The notes below the pieces were generated by a model, which had not been told where the DNA came from, did not search any database, and was given only the letters and a program-made list of their open reading frames with translations. A stretch of DNA of 64,000 bases from Flexivirga meconopsidis. Lineage in GTDB: Bacteria; Actinomycetota; Actinomycetes; Actinomycetales; Dermatophilaceae. Every line of letters starts with the position of its first letter. The first letter of the stretch is position 1. A program made the position numbers and the translations under genes. The stretch covers positions 248,001-312,000 of the forward strand of contig NZ_JAOBQJ010000003.1 of NCBI RefSeq assembly GCF_026162425.1, in the 5' to 3' direction. Positions 1 to 11,188 of the stretch are shown here, piece by piece.

Positions 1-807
1 ACCGACTACAACACGATCCGTGCGCTGGTGACCGGCGGCGCAAGTGGCATCGGCAAGGCGGTCGCACAGGAGTTGCTGGCCCGCGGTGCCCAGGTCGCCG
101 TGCTCGACCTGGACCCTTCCGGCGCACCCGAGGGCGCCGTGGGAGTGCGCTGCGATGTCTCGGACGATGCATCGGTGCGGGCCGCGGTGCAGGAGGCGGC
201 GGATCAGCTCGGTGGGCTCGACGTCCTGGTCAACAACGCCGGCATCGGTGCTCAGGGTGCAGTCACCGACAACGACGACGATGAGTGGCACCGGGTGCTC
301 GACGTCAACGTGCTCGGCATCGTGCGGATGACGCGGGCTGCGATGCCCCTGCTGCAGCAGTCCGATGCCGCCTCGGTGGTGAACACCTGCTCAATCGCGG
401 CGTGGGCGGGGCTGCCGCAGCGAGCCCTTTACAGCGCGAGCAAGGGTGCGGTGCAGGCACTCACGCTCGCCATGGCCGCCGACTACGTCCGGGACGGCAT
501 TCGGGTGAACTGTGTCAATCCCGGCACCGTCGACACGCCCTGGGTCGGTCGCCTGCTGGACAAGGCCGACGATCCTCGCGCCGAACGTGCCGCGCTCGAG
601 GCACGGCAGCCCACCGGACGGCTCGTGCAGCCCGGCGACGTGGGACGTGCGGTCGCCTACCTGGCCGACCCGGCCAACGTCTCCACCACCGGCACAGTGC
701 TCGCCGTGGACGGCGGCATGCACGGCCTGCGCGTCCGCCCGGTCGGAGGAGGGACGCATGGACCGGATTGCTTTGCACACCAGGGTTGCTCAGGGCAAGG
801 AGGCTGA
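1..807 (+). CDS. SDR family oxidoreductase, 5' end outside window (2-keto-3-deoxy-L-fuconate dehydrogenase-like)
   Basis: The reading frame is open from base 1, so the start codon lies upstream of the window. The visible part has the classical short-chain dehydrogenase marks: the TGGASGIG nucleotide-binding turn, LVNNAG, and the YSASK catalytic Tyr-x-x-x-Lys, with a C-terminal GTVLAVDGG segment. It probably oxidises a sugar-acid hydroxyl with NAD(P). The next three genes are a mutarotase, an aldo/keto reductase and a lactonase, which matches the non-phosphorylative L-fucose pathway, where an SDR acts on 2-keto-3-deoxy-L-fuconate. That specific substrate is inferred from context. The 3' end overlaps the mutarotase gene by 50 bp, giving an unusual C-terminal tail after the normal family end. 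Confidence 0.85.
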   Translation, partial: TDYNTIRALVTGGASGIGKAVAQELLARGAQVAVLDLDPSGAPEGAVGVRCDVSDDASVRAAVQEAADQLGGLDVLVNNAGIGAQGAVTDNDDDEWHRVLDVNVLGIVRMTRAAMPLLQQSDAASVVNTCSIAAWAGLPQRALYSASKGAVQALTLAMAADYVRDGIRVNCVNPGTVDTPWVGRLLDKADDPRAERAALEARQPTGRLVQPGDVGRAVAYLADPANVSTTGTVLAVDGGMHGLRVRPVGGGTHGPDCFAHQGCSGQGG

Positions 808-1075
808 ATACAAGGCAGCACATGACGCCATCCCGGCCGAGCTGGTCGATGCGTTGCGGCAGGCGGGGGTGCACAGCTGGCGCATCTGGCGTGACGGCCA
901 GGAACTCTTCCACGTCATCGAATGCGACGACTACGCGCACATGCGCGCATTTCTGCGCGACCACCCGGCCAACGTGCCGTGGCAAGCGCGGATGAGTGAG
1001 CTGCTCGAGGTGGAGGACGACTACTCCGGCGACGACCGCGGCATCGCCCAGGTCTGGTCGCTTCCGGACGTATGA
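758..1075 (+). CDS. L-rhamnose/L-fucose mutarotase (RhaM/DUF718 family)
   Basis: A 105-residue protein of the usual length for the L-rhamnose mutarotase family, which interconverts alpha and beta anomers of 6-deoxy-hexoses so that a dehydrogenase can use them. Family features include an N-terminal MDRIALHTRV strand, a Y-x-x-x-H pair near residues 18–22, and the WRIWRDG and VWSLPDV segments. The ATG at 758 follows a GGAGGAGGG ribosome binding site at 746–754, so I prefer it to longer in-frame starts. It lies inside the tail of the SDR gene and ends in an ATGA overlap with the aldo/keto reductase, so translation is probably coupled. Fucose rather than rhamnose is inferred from the neighbours. 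Confidence 0.85.
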   Translation: MDRIALHTRVAQGKEAEYKAAHDAIPAELVDALRQAGVHSWRIWRDGQELFHVIECDDYAHMRAFLRDHPANVPWQARMSELLEVEDDYSGDDRGIAQVWSLPDV

Positions 1076-2061
1076 CGCAGCATCGCGCATCCTTGCCGCG
1101 CCGCCCGAACGTGCAGCTCACCCGCCTCGGTTTCGGCGCGGCTGCGCTCGGCAACCTCTACACACCCGTGACGGACGAGGACGCTGATCTCACGTGTGCT
1201 GCCGTAGCCGATGTCGGCATCGAATATGTAGACAGTGCACCGCATTACGGCCTTGGCCTGTCCGAGCAGCGCGTCGGCCGATGGCTCGCACACCAGCCGG
1301 GAGTTGTCGTGTCCACCAAGGTCGGCAGGCTGCTGGAGCCGCTCGCCCCGCCATACCTGCCTGATGACGAGGGCTTCGCGATCGAGGCGAGATTCCGCCG
1401 TGTCCGCGACTATTCGGCATCCGGCATCCGACGCAGCCTGGAGGCGAGTTTCGAGCGACTCGGCGTCGACCGCGTCGCTATCGCGCTCTTGCACGATCCG
1501 GACGAGGTCGAGGAACAAGCGATGACCGAGTCGATCCCGGCTCTCGTCGCGTTGCGGGACGAGGGGCTGGTCGATGCCATCGGCGTCGGGATGAATCAGT
1601 CGGCGATGCTGACCCGGTTCGTGCAACGGACCGACATCGACGTGGTGATGTGCGCCGGTCGCTTCACGTTGCTGGAGCAGGGTGCTCTGGAGGACCTGTT
1701 GCCGGCGGCGGCCGAGCACCACGTAGGCGTTGTCTCGGCGGGGGTGTTCAACTCGGGCATCCTGGCCGAGCCGACCCCACCCGACGATGCGACCTACGAC
1801 TACTTTCCCGCGCCGAAAGCGTTGCTGGACAAGGCTCGTCGCATCGCCGCAGTCTGCCGAGAGTTCGAGGTAAGCCTGCCGGCAGTCGCCGTGCACCTGC
1901 CGATGCTGCACCCGGCCGTGGTGAGCGTCGTGCTCGGCATGCGCTCCCCGGACGAGGTGCTGGCCAACGCGTCATACCTCGCCACGGAGATGCCGGACGA
2001 GTTGTGGTCGAGGCTGGTGCGGGACAAGCTGCTGCCGGAGAGACTGTTGGAGGCGACCTGA
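1072..2061 (+). CDS. aldo/keto reductase, probable L-fucose dehydrogenase
   Basis: A 329-residue cytosolic TIM-barrel aldo/keto reductase. The catalytic tetrad is visible as Asp54 and Tyr59 (VDSAPHYG), Lys83 (STKVG) and His141 (LLHDPD). The family includes the L-fucose/D-threo-aldose dehydrogenases that oxidise the sugar to its lactone with NAD(P). It overlaps the mutarotase stop by ATGA and the lactonase start by TGATG, which puts mutarotase, dehydrogenase and lactonase in the order of the reactions they would catalyse. Sugar specificity is inferred from this context; D-arabinose or L-galactose oxidation would look the same at this level. Confidence 0.85.
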   Translation: MTQHRASLPRRPNVQLTRLGFGAAALGNLYTPVTDEDADLTCAAVADVGIEYVDSAPHYGLGLSEQRVGRWLAHQPGVVVSTKVGRLLEPLAPPYLPDDEGFAIEARFRRVRDYSASGIRRSLEASFERLGVDRVAIALLHDPDEVEEQAMTESIPALVALRDEGLVDAIGVGMNQSAMLTRFVQRTDIDVVMCAGRFTLLEQGALEDLLPAAAEHHVGVVSAGVFNSGILAEPTPPDDATYDYFPAPKALLDKARRIAAVCREFEVSLPAVAVHLPMLHPAVVSVVLGMRSPDEVLANASYLATEMPDELWSRLVRDKLLPERLLEAT

Positions 2062-2909
2062 TGACCCGCGTCGACGCACACCACCATCTCTGGGACCCGG
2101 GGCGCAGGCATTACCCATTCCTGGACGGCACCGACCTTGCACCGGTCCGCAAGCGGTATGGGTTGGGTCAGTTGCGCGCGACCATGATCCAGCTCGGGGT
2201 CGCTCGCACGGTTCTGGTGCAAACCCTGTCCGACCCGGCCGAGACCGGTGAATTTCTTTCTATTGCAGCTGCTTCCGACGGTCTCATAGCAGGTGTCGTC
2301 GGCTGGGCAGACTTGACCGCGCCGGATCTCGAGGAGCGGCTCGTGGCGATGCAGGACTCGCCGGGCGGGCACCTGCTGGTCGGCATACGACATCAGATCC
2401 AGGACGAGCCCGACCCGGGGTGGGCCGATCGCGACGAGGTCGTGCGCGGTGTGCGCACAGTCGGGGCGGCCGGCCTGGTCTACGACCTGCTGCTCCGCGA
2501 GCCGCAGTGGAAAGCCGGTTGCCGACTCGTCGAGTCGTGCCCGGACACGTCGTTCGTCCTCGACCACGCGGGCAAGCCGCCGATTGCATCCGGAGATCTG
2601 GGCCCGTGGCGCAGCTGGATCACCGACCTTGCCGATCGGCCCAACGTCGCAGTCAAGGTCAGCGGTCTGGTGACCGAAGCCGACTGGCAACGCTGGACAT
2701 CCGACGATCTCAAGCCGGTGATCGACACTCTCGTGGAGGCATTTGGTCCCCAACGGATGCTGCAGGGATCCGACTGGCCACTGGCCGATCTCGCTGGGTC
2801 CACGTCACGGTCCTGGCAAACGGTCACCCAGCTCCTGGAGCAGGCCGACGCGCACGCGGCGCTGGGTGACACCGCGGCCGGCGTTTATCGCCTGGGTGAG
2901 ACTGCCTGA
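2061..2909 (+). CDS. amidohydrolase family lactonase, probable L-fuconolactonase
   Basis: A 282-residue member of the COG3618 amidohydrolase family, a TIM-barrel group that includes L-fuconolactone and L-rhamnono-lactone hydrolases. The metal-site strand is DAHHHLWDP at residues 5–13; HAGKPPI and the GSDWPL metal-binding end are also present. It would open the lactone formed by the upstream dehydrogenase. The ATG at 2061 overlaps the previous stop by one base; the same frame is open much further upstream, but that part lies inside the aldo/keto reductase gene and has no family similarity. Fuconate dehydratase and the final hydrolase of the pathway are not in the window and may lie upstream. 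Confidence 0.85.
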   Translation: MTRVDAHHHLWDPGRRHYPFLDGTDLAPVRKRYGLGQLRATMIQLGVARTVLVQTLSDPAETGEFLSIAAASDGLIAGVVGWADLTAPDLEERLVAMQDSPGGHLLVGIRHQIQDEPDPGWADRDEVVRGVRTVGAAGLVYDLLLREPQWKAGCRLVESCPDTSFVLDHAGKPPIASGDLGPWRSWITDLADRPNVAVKVSGLVTEADWQRWTSDDLKPVIDTLVEAFGPQRMLQGSDWPLADLAGSTSRSWQTVTQLLEQADAHAALGDTAAGVYRLGETA

Positions 2910-5879
<2,970 letters not shown>

Positions 5880-5888
5880 CTCCGGATG

Positions 5889-6581
5889 TCAGTCGGTTTC
5901 GTTACCGGCTGCCGCAGCCTGGCGCAACCACTCCTCAACACCCGCGATGTGCAAAGTGGCCGCAGCATGGGCGACGTCCGGCTGACGCGCTCGCATGGCC
6001 TCGAGGATCTGCCGATGCTCGCGGTTGGTGCGTTCGGTGGCGCGCTGCTGGGTCAGGCCGCGCCAGATGCGCGCGCGGTGCGTCGGCCCGGCGATGCTGT
6101 CGAGCAGCGACGCCAGCACCGGGTTGCCGGAGCCGGCGACGATGCGTCGGTGGAACTCCAGGTCGGCCTGCACGAGCTCGTCCACCGACGGATCCGCCGG
6201 TAGCGCATCGAGGTGCTCCTGCAACGCGGCAAGATCCTCGTCGGACATGGCCCTCGCCGCCGCCGCAGTGGCCGCAGGCTCGAGGATGCGCCGCACCTCC
6301 AGGAAGTTCAGCACGGTGTCGTCCTGGTGGAAGTCCACCACGAATTCCATCGCACCCATCAGCAGATTGGGCTCCAGGCTGGTGACATAGGTGCCGTCGC
6401 CCTGCCGGACGTCCAGCACGTGGATCAGCGAGAGCGCCTTGACTGCCTCGCGCAGTGAGTTGCGGGACAGGCCCAGCCGTTCGGCGAGGTCGGCCTCCCG
6501 GGGCAGCTTGCTACCGGGGCTGAGCTCGCCGGTGACGATCATCTGCTTGATCTTGGTGATCGCCTCATCGGTGACGGCCAC
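5889..6581 (-). CDS. GntR family (FadR/FCD subfamily) transcriptional regulator
   Basis: About 230 residues. It has an N-terminal winged helix (helix-turn-helix around residues 28–50, with LAERLGLSRNSLREAVKAL) and a C-terminal all-helical FCD ligand domain. The FCD metal-site pattern appears as D-L-E-F-H, then E-H-R, then L-H-I-A-G. I place the start at GTG 6581 because GGAGG sits about 5 bases upstream; a longer form to 6617 is possible. FCD regulators commonly answer to organic or sugar acids, so it is a reasonable candidate repressor for the adjacent sugar-acid operon, which it faces tail to tail. The ligand is unknown. Confidence 0.88.
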   Translation of the reverse strand: MAVTDEAITKIKQMIVTGELSPGSKLPREADLAERLGLSRNSLREAVKALSLIHVLDVRQGDGTYVTSLEPNLLMGAMEFVVDFHQDDTVLNFLEVRRILEPAATAAAARAMSDEDLAALQEHLDALPADPSVDELVQADLEFHRRIVAGSGNPVLASLLDSIAGPTHRARIWRGLTQQRATERTNREHRQILEAMRARQPDVAHAAATLHIAGVEEWLRQAAAAGNETD

Positions 6582-6721
6582 GAGCACCTCCAGTAGTAAT
6601 CGGTATCCACTCATCATGGCGCGACCGGCGCACCGGCGCCTGCTCGACGCGGAATGTGCGACTCGGGCGCAGAACGTCCGAGCATGCCACGAAATGGCTG
6701 GTGCGTGCGGGTTGACGATGC

Positions 6722-7564
6722 TCAGGCGCGGCCCTGGTGCGCCAACGCCTCGGCGTGCACCTGCATCGCGTCGCCCGCGCGCTCACGCGCCAGGCGCTTC
6801 ATGCCGTCGGCCGGGTGCACCGGCTCGGGCCACTTGGGCAGCAGGGAGTCACCCTCCCGCACGCCGCTGATCCGCCGCCGGAACAACGGGATCACCTCGT
6901 CGCGCACCCAGAGTGATTCCTCCTGCAGGGCCTGCCTCCATGGGCGCGGCCGGAACGGCGGCAACTCCGGGATCTTCAGCGTGTGCGGTATGCCGAGCTC
7001 CTGGAGCACGTGGCCGGCGAGTCGTTTGTGGCCGGCCTTCGACATATGGATGCGGTCCGCGCTCCACATCCGCCGGTCGTAGAACTCGGCGTACTCCGCA
7101 TGGTCGACCAGCACCGCGCCGTACTCCCTCGCCAGGTCGCGCACGGTCTGGTTGAAGTAGATGAGTCTCCGTCGCACCGGCTCCAGCAACGGCGTCGCGG
7201 TCGGGTCGAACGCGGTGAAGACGATCAACTGGGCACCGCTGGCCTGCAGTCGGCGTAGCGCAGCCTCGTATCGCTCCATCACCGAGCCCATGTTGACCCG
7301 CACGGAGAGGATGTCGTTGCCGCCGGCATAGAACGACAGGTGCGTCGGGCGCAGCGCGATCGCTGCATCCACCTGCTCATCGACGACTTCGTCGAGCACT
7401 TTGCTGCGGATCGCCAGGTTGGCATAGCGCCACTCGTCGTCGTGCCGGCCGAGCTGGCGAGCCATCCGGTCCGCCCAGCCGCGAACTCCGTTGGGGTAGA
7501 GGACATTCGGGTCCCCGACACCCTCGGTGTAGGAGTCGCCGACGGCGACGAACAGGCCAGCCAT
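6722..7564 (-). CDS. SGNH/GDSL-type esterase or lipase
   Basis: A 280-residue SGNH hydrolase. The nucleophile block is VAVGDSYTEG, which gives the catalytic Ser near residue 10. Block II is the conserved Gly in VNMGS, block III is AGGNDIL with its Asn, and the terminal DRIHMSKAGH carries the Asp-x-x-His dyad. It should hydrolyse an ester or acyl group; the substrate cannot be read from sequence. No signal peptide is visible when the ATG at 7564 is used, and a GTG ten codons upstream is the alternative. A TACTCT box 9 bases before the ATG and no clear ribosome binding site suggest a leaderless or near-leaderless message. Confidence 0.85.
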   Translation of the reverse strand: MAGLFVAVGDSYTEGVGDPNVLYPNGVRGWADRMARQLGRHDDEWRYANLAIRSKVLDEVVDEQVDAAIALRPTHLSFYAGGNDILSVRVNMGSVMERYEAALRRLQASGAQLIVFTAFDPTATPLLEPVRRRLIYFNQTVRDLAREYGAVLVDHAEYAEFYDRRMWSADRIHMSKAGHKRLAGHVLQELGIPHTLKIPELPPFRPRPWRQALQEESLWVRDEVIPLFRRRISGVREGDSLLPKWPEPVHPADGMKRLARERAGDAMQVHAEALAHQGRA

Positions 7565-7689
7565 TGCGCGCCGAGAGTATGACGAGAGCGTCACCGCTGC
7601 GCGAACGTCCCGTTGCCGAACGGCGACGGGCGCGCAACGGGTGGGTGACGTGCTGCAACGGCACGAGTCCAGCTGGCAGAGTAGGAGGC

Positions 7690-7962
7690 GTGATCGAGTA
7701 CTTGATGGTCTTTCCCGAACGCGACGCCGCGGAGGAAGTCGCCGAAGAGCTCGCGGACGACGACTTCGGCTCGGTGCGCGTGCTGTCGGAGGCTTTGGCC
7801 GGCGAGGACGACGCGGAGGATGTCAACTGGGTCGTGCATGTCGTGCAGGACACCGTGGACGACCCCGCGGGCGCGGTGGCACGCGCACTGTCGGAGCGCT
7901 TCTCCGCGCTGGCGGAGGAGCACGACGGGTGGCTGGACGACGACCGGTCCACCGGCGGCTGA
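7690..7962 (+). CDS. small acidic protein, RraB-like (ribonuclease E inhibitor fold)
   Basis: A 90-residue, strongly acidic protein with MIEYLMVFPER at the start and LSERFSALAEEHDGW near the end. The last part resembles the C-terminal 'L-A-E-x-x-x-x-x-Y-D-G-W' stretch of the RraB family, which in enterobacteria binds RNase E. The family assignment is tentative and no partner is shown. The GTG at 7690 is only one base from an AGGAGG motif, so TTG 7702 or ATG 7705 are real alternatives. It stands alone between the divergent SGNH hydrolase and the GNAT gene. Confidence 0.6.
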   Translation: MIEYLMVFPERDAAEEVAEELADDDFGSVRVLSEALAGEDDAEDVNWVVHVVQDTVDDPAGAVARALSERFSALAEEHDGWLDDDRSTGG

Positions 7963-8009
7963 CCGAAATCCGTTCGCCGTCCGGGTCGGGGATTGCCTAC
8001 TGTGATCGG

Positions 8010-9014
8010 GTGATCCGGCTCCTGGACGTCGCCGACGACGGCGAGATGCGATCGGCGTTCGACCTCGGGGTCGAGGTCGGGTCGGCGGACCGTCCGTGGT
8101 TTCGCCCGCCGGCGTTCGGGTCGTGGCTCATCGAGCGGCGTCGGCCCGACCAGGAGGAGCGGCAGGAGCTCTACGGAGTCTTCGACGGTGACCTGCTGAC
8201 GGGCACGCTGCTGCTGTGGGTCCCGCTGGCCGACAACATTGACAAGGTGTATGCCGACCTGACCGTCCACCCGCAGGGGCGTCGGCGCGGTGCGGGCACC
8301 GCTTTGGTCGAGCACCTCGTGGACCGCGTGCGGCAACTCCAGCGGCATGAGGTCTGGGTCGAGTCGTATGTACCTCCAGGCGATTTCGCATCCCATCCCT
8401 ACAGCCGGTTCGCCCGTGCGCACGGGTTCGAGCTCGGCTGGGTGGAGGCGGTGCGGCATCTGCGCCTGCCGGTGTCCGAGGAGAAGCTGGGTCGGCTCGC
8501 TGCTACGGCTGCTCCGTCCTACGAGTCGGATTATGAGGTCCGCACGTTCGTCGGCCGTGTGCCGGACGTGTTCCTGCCTGGGCTGGCCGAGCTGATGAGT
8601 CTGCTCGCCGTCGACGCGCCGTCCGGCGATTTCGACTTCGAGGCGGAGGACATTACCCCCGACCGGCTGCGCCGCACCTACGCCCGGGAGGAGGAACAGG
8701 GTCGAACGCGCCTGTCTGCCCTCGCGATTCATCGCCGGTCGGGAGTGGTCGCGGCGCAGTCCGACCTCGTTCTCGACGACGACCCAGCAGGGCTGGTGCA
8801 TCAGGAAGGCACGTTCGTGCACCGCGAGCATCGCGGCCACCGTCTCGGTATGGCGACGAAGGCCGCGAATCTTCAGCTTCTCCAACAAGAGAGACCAGGT
8901 AGGCCCTACGTCGTGACCGAGAACGCGGAGGACAACCCGCACATGATCGACATCAACGTCGCGCTGGGGTTCGAGATCGTCGAGCGCCTGGTGGAGTGGG
9001 TGCGGAAGGTCTGA
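8010..9014 (+). CDS. GNAT family N-acetyltransferase with two GNAT domains
   Basis: A 334-residue protein made of two acetyltransferase domains. The first has the acetyl-CoA loop in DLTVHPQGRRRGAGTALVEH (around residues 85–105); the second has TFVHREHRGHRLGMATK near residue 275 and ends with an N-x-x-x-x-x-GFE motif. Such paired GNATs act on small amines or antibiotics, but the acceptor cannot be told. GTG 8010 is chosen because residues upstream do not look coding and a TACTGT box lies six bases before it, which fits a leaderless start. It converges on the LysR gene with 7 bp between stops. Confidence 0.85.
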   Translation: MIRLLDVADDGEMRSAFDLGVEVGSADRPWFRPPAFGSWLIERRRPDQEERQELYGVFDGDLLTGTLLLWVPLADNIDKVYADLTVHPQGRRRGAGTALVEHLVDRVRQLQRHEVWVESYVPPGDFASHPYSRFARAHGFELGWVEAVRHLRLPVSEEKLGRLAATAAPSYESDYEVRTFVGRVPDVFLPGLAELMSLLAVDAPSGDFDFEAEDITPDRLRRTYAREEEQGRTRLSALAIHRRSGVVAAQSDLVLDDDPAGLVHQEGTFVHREHRGHRLGMATKAANLQLLQQERPGRPYVVTENAEDNPHMIDINVALGFEIVERLVEWVRKV

Positions 9015-9021
9015 ATCTTCC

Positions 9022-9912
9022 TCAGCCCGCGGCGATCTCGCGCAGCAACTCCAGCGCGCGGCAGGTCACCGGGTTGTTGCTCGCCGCGTCGCGGACATTG
9101 ACCGCGATGCCCCGCCGCACCTCGGGATCACGCAGTGGCACCGCTCTCGCCGTGCGCGGCAGCGAACCGAGGGTGAGTGCGGGGACCAGGGTCACGCCGA
9201 TCCCGGCCGCGGCCAGCGCGAACGTCGTGTGGTGATCCTGGCAGCGGGCGACCAGCCGCGGTCGGATGCCGACCTGGTCGAGCGCCTGGCGCAGGATGCG
9301 CCCGCAGGTCTGCCCTTCGATGCTCTCGTCGATCCACGGCTCGTCGGCCAGGTCGGCGAGACAGATCGCGTCCTTCTGGGCCAGCGGGTTACGCGAGTGC
9401 ATGACCACGACGTACGGCTCGGTGATGAGCGCGTGGCGGGTGTATCCCGCTGGCGCAACAGGAGTTTCACCGATCGCCTCGGTGCGGATGTCCAGGTCAC
9501 ACATCGGCTTGACGTCCTCGGTGAGTTCGTTGAGGTCGACGGTGATGAGCACGTCCCGAAACTCGCGCTGCAGTTTGGAGACCAGTTTGGGCACCCATTC
9601 CTCGCCGGCTGAGGCGAAGCAGGCGATGGACAGGTTGCCGGTCCGCCCGTCACGCAGGTCGGTCACGACATCGTCGAGCCTGGCCAGAGCCCCGATCGCG
9701 TCGTCGCTGCGATCGGCCAGCAGCCTGCCGACCGGAGTTGGGCTGATGCCACGGCCGGCCTTCTCGAAGAGCGTCAGGCCAGTCTCACGCTGCAACTGAT
9801 TGATGTGCTGGCTCACAGCTGACGGCGTGTAGCCGAGATGTGTCGCAGCAGCCTGCACCGAACCACTGGCGACGACCGACCGGAAGACTCGCAAACGGTG
9901 AACATCCATCAT
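9022..9912 (-). CDS. LysR family transcriptional regulator
   Basis: A 296-residue LysR regulator. The N-terminal winged helix reads MDVHRLRVFRSVVASGSVQ then TPSAVSQHINQLQRE, and an effector-binding domain follows with the usual 'N-L-S-I-A' first strand. The start is one of two adjacent ATGs (9912 or 9909); a longer frame to 10017 has no family similarity. LysR proteins often control a divergent gene, and here a small unknown gene starts 73 bases away on the plus strand, so it is a candidate target. The ligand is unknown. Confidence 0.88.
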   Translation of the reverse strand: MMDVHRLRVFRSVVASGSVQAAATHLGYTPSAVSQHINQLQRETGLTLFEKAGRGISPTPVGRLLADRSDDAIGALARLDDVVTDLRDGRTGNLSIACFASAGEEWVPKLVSKLQREFRDVLITVDLNELTEDVKPMCDLDIRTEAIGETPVAPAGYTRHALITEPYVVVMHSRNPLAQKDAICLADLADEPWIDESIEGQTCGRILRQALDQVGIRPRLVARCQDHHTTFALAAAGIGVTLVPALTLGSLPRTARAVPLRDPEVRRGIAVNVRDAASNNPVTCRALELLREIAAG

Positions 9913-9985
9913 GATCTGAACATACAGCGACACTGCATGGTTGTGAAGAAACATTCGCTGGTGCTTTCGGGTCGCGGCCGCCACG

Positions 9986-10405
9986 ATGGAACACATGACC
10001 AGCGCACACACCTTCACCAGTCCCGACCCGATCGACCGCGACGCGGCCCGGGTGCGCCAGGACCTTCGTGGCCTGGATCACACCGGTTCGCAGCCGACAC
10101 AACATGATTCGGTGTTCCAACGCATCGTGACCGCCCTGCGCGACACCTGGAACCAACAGCAGGAGGCGCAGGAACGAATCGCCATACTCCGGGCGCCATG
10201 GACCCACGATCAGGCCCACTGGGTGCAGGGGCCGAACGGTCCCGAACTCCACGGCAGCACCCAGCCGCCCCGCGGCGGTCGTGGGCCGGTCACCCGCGGT
10301 GGCTGGTGCCCGTGTCATCTGAGTAATCAGGTGGCGGCCGTGGGCCGGCCGCTACGTCCGGCGCGGCGGGACCGCGGCCAGCTCACCCTGACCAGCGGGC
10401 GGTGA
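9986..10405 (+). CDS. hypothetical protein, divergent from LysR gene
   Basis: A predicted 139-residue protein that I do not recognise. Residues 1–90 look like a real soluble protein, with a helical stretch around QRIVTALRDTWNQQQEAQ. The last third is rich in Gly, Pro and Arg and looks less convincing; the gene may be shorter or carry a 3' frameshift. Starts are ATG 9986 or ATG 9995. It is divergent from the LysR regulator and ends 21 bp before a strong hairpin terminator. Confidence 0.5.
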   Translation: MEHMTSAHTFTSPDPIDRDAARVRQDLRGLDHTGSQPTQHDSVFQRIVTALRDTWNQQQEAQERIAILRAPWTHDQAHWVQGPNGPELHGSTQPPRGGRGPVTRGGWCPCHLSNQVAAVGRPLRPARRDRGQLTLTSGR

Positions 10406-10425
10406 GTCCCGCCCGCGACGAAGAG

Positions 10426-10467
10426 GCGAAAACGCCCGGACCTTAAAAGGGGTCCGGGCGTTTTCGC
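10426..10467. terminator. bidirectional intrinsic terminator
   Basis: A perfect 17-bp inverted repeat (10426–10442 with 10451–10467) around an 8-base loop. Each arm carries a run of four A or T, so it can work for both converging genes, the small unknown gene on the plus strand and the SRPBCC gene on the minus strand. Confidence 0.9.
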
Positions 10468-10475
10468 GTCGTGAT

Positions 10476-10940
10476 TCAGGAAGAGACGAGCTCGGCAAGC
10501 TTGCCGAGTGTGTCGTCCATCTGCTCCTTGCTGACCAGCGGAAAGAGGTTCTTGCTGAGCAGGTCCTTGTCGGTCACCTTGCTCCAGTCGTATGTCTGCG
10601 TCACCAGGGTCTGGTCGGGTCCCTGGGGCTCGAGCTCCCACACCCACTCCCAGCCGGGCGGCTGCGTGCCGGCCGGTGCGGTCTGCCAGGCCAGCAACTT
10701 GTCCTTGGCATAGCCGGTGACGTGGTTGTCGGTCTGATACTCGCCGCCCATGTGGTCGCCCTCCATGTTCATGGTGAAGACATCACCGGTCGCCTGGATG
10801 CGCTGCGGACGGTCGGCGCTGCGCACGAAGCCCGAGCCATCCAGTCGGACATGGTTGTCGGGATTGGTGAGCACGTCGAAGATCTGTGCCGCCGGTGCGT
10901 CGATGGTCCGCGAGGTCGAGATCTTGGTTTCTTGGCTCAT
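10476..10940 (-). CDS. SRPBCC family protein (polyketide cyclase/AHSA1-like)
   Basis: A 154-residue START/SRPBCC-fold protein. The opening strand and helix read KISTSRTIDAPAAQIFDVL, followed by alternating strands ending in a long C-terminal helix (KEQMDDTLGKLAELV). The fold makes a hydrophobic pocket used for lipid or polyketide ligands or for stress functions; the ligand here is unknown. The ATG at 10940 gives the standard family length; longer in-frame starts run into the clpB region and are rejected. It is divergent from clpB, so the intergenic region 10941–11188 serves both genes. Confidence 0.85.
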   Translation of the reverse strand: MSQETKISTSRTIDAPAAQIFDVLTNPDNHVRLDGSGFVRSADRPQRIQATGDVFTMNMEGDHMGGEYQTDNHVTGYAKDKLLAWQTAPAGTQPPGWEWVWELEPQGPDQTLVTQTYDWSKVTDKDLLSKNLFPLVSKEQMDDTLGKLAELVSS

Positions 10941-10997
10941 GAACCCAACCTGCCCCCGCCCGCGGTATGACGCAATCCCCCGAACGGGCGAAACGCG

Positions 10998-11024
10998 AAA
11001 GTTGAGCGGAATAGACTCAACTTT
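10998..11024. promoter_or_regulatory. HAIR-like HspR operator upstream of clpB
   Basis: A perfect 9-bp inverted repeat (10998–11006 with 11016–11024) lies 165 bp before the clpB start. Its core is TTGAG-N9-CTCAA, which is the conserved centre of the actinobacterial HAIR element (CTTGAGT-N7-ACTCAAG) bound by the heat-shock repressor HspR. The outer bases differ from the consensus. HspR control of clpB is established in Streptomyces and mycobacteria; for this organism it is inferred. Confidence 0.75.
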
Positions 11025-11188
11025 ACGACCGTTGAACGGATAGAGACGTGTGTTGTCGCGGATCCCTTGCCAGCCGCCGGGTAAGGCGGAAGGGTGGCGG
11101 GAGCCGGGCAGTCGAGCGGCCCCGCGATCGGCATACGTCACCGGAGTTTTCCAAGCAGGACGTTCGAGAAGAAGGAGACCGATCAGAC

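Noticed and set aside
1650-2060. N-terminal extension of the lactonase.
   Set aside because: It overlaps the aldo/keto reductase entirely and lacks family similarity; ATG 2061 gives the standard start.
7609-7641. An 8-bp inverted repeat between the SGNH hydrolase and RraB-like genes.
   Set aside because: The stem is short with a 17-base loop, which is expected by chance in such G+C-rich DNA.
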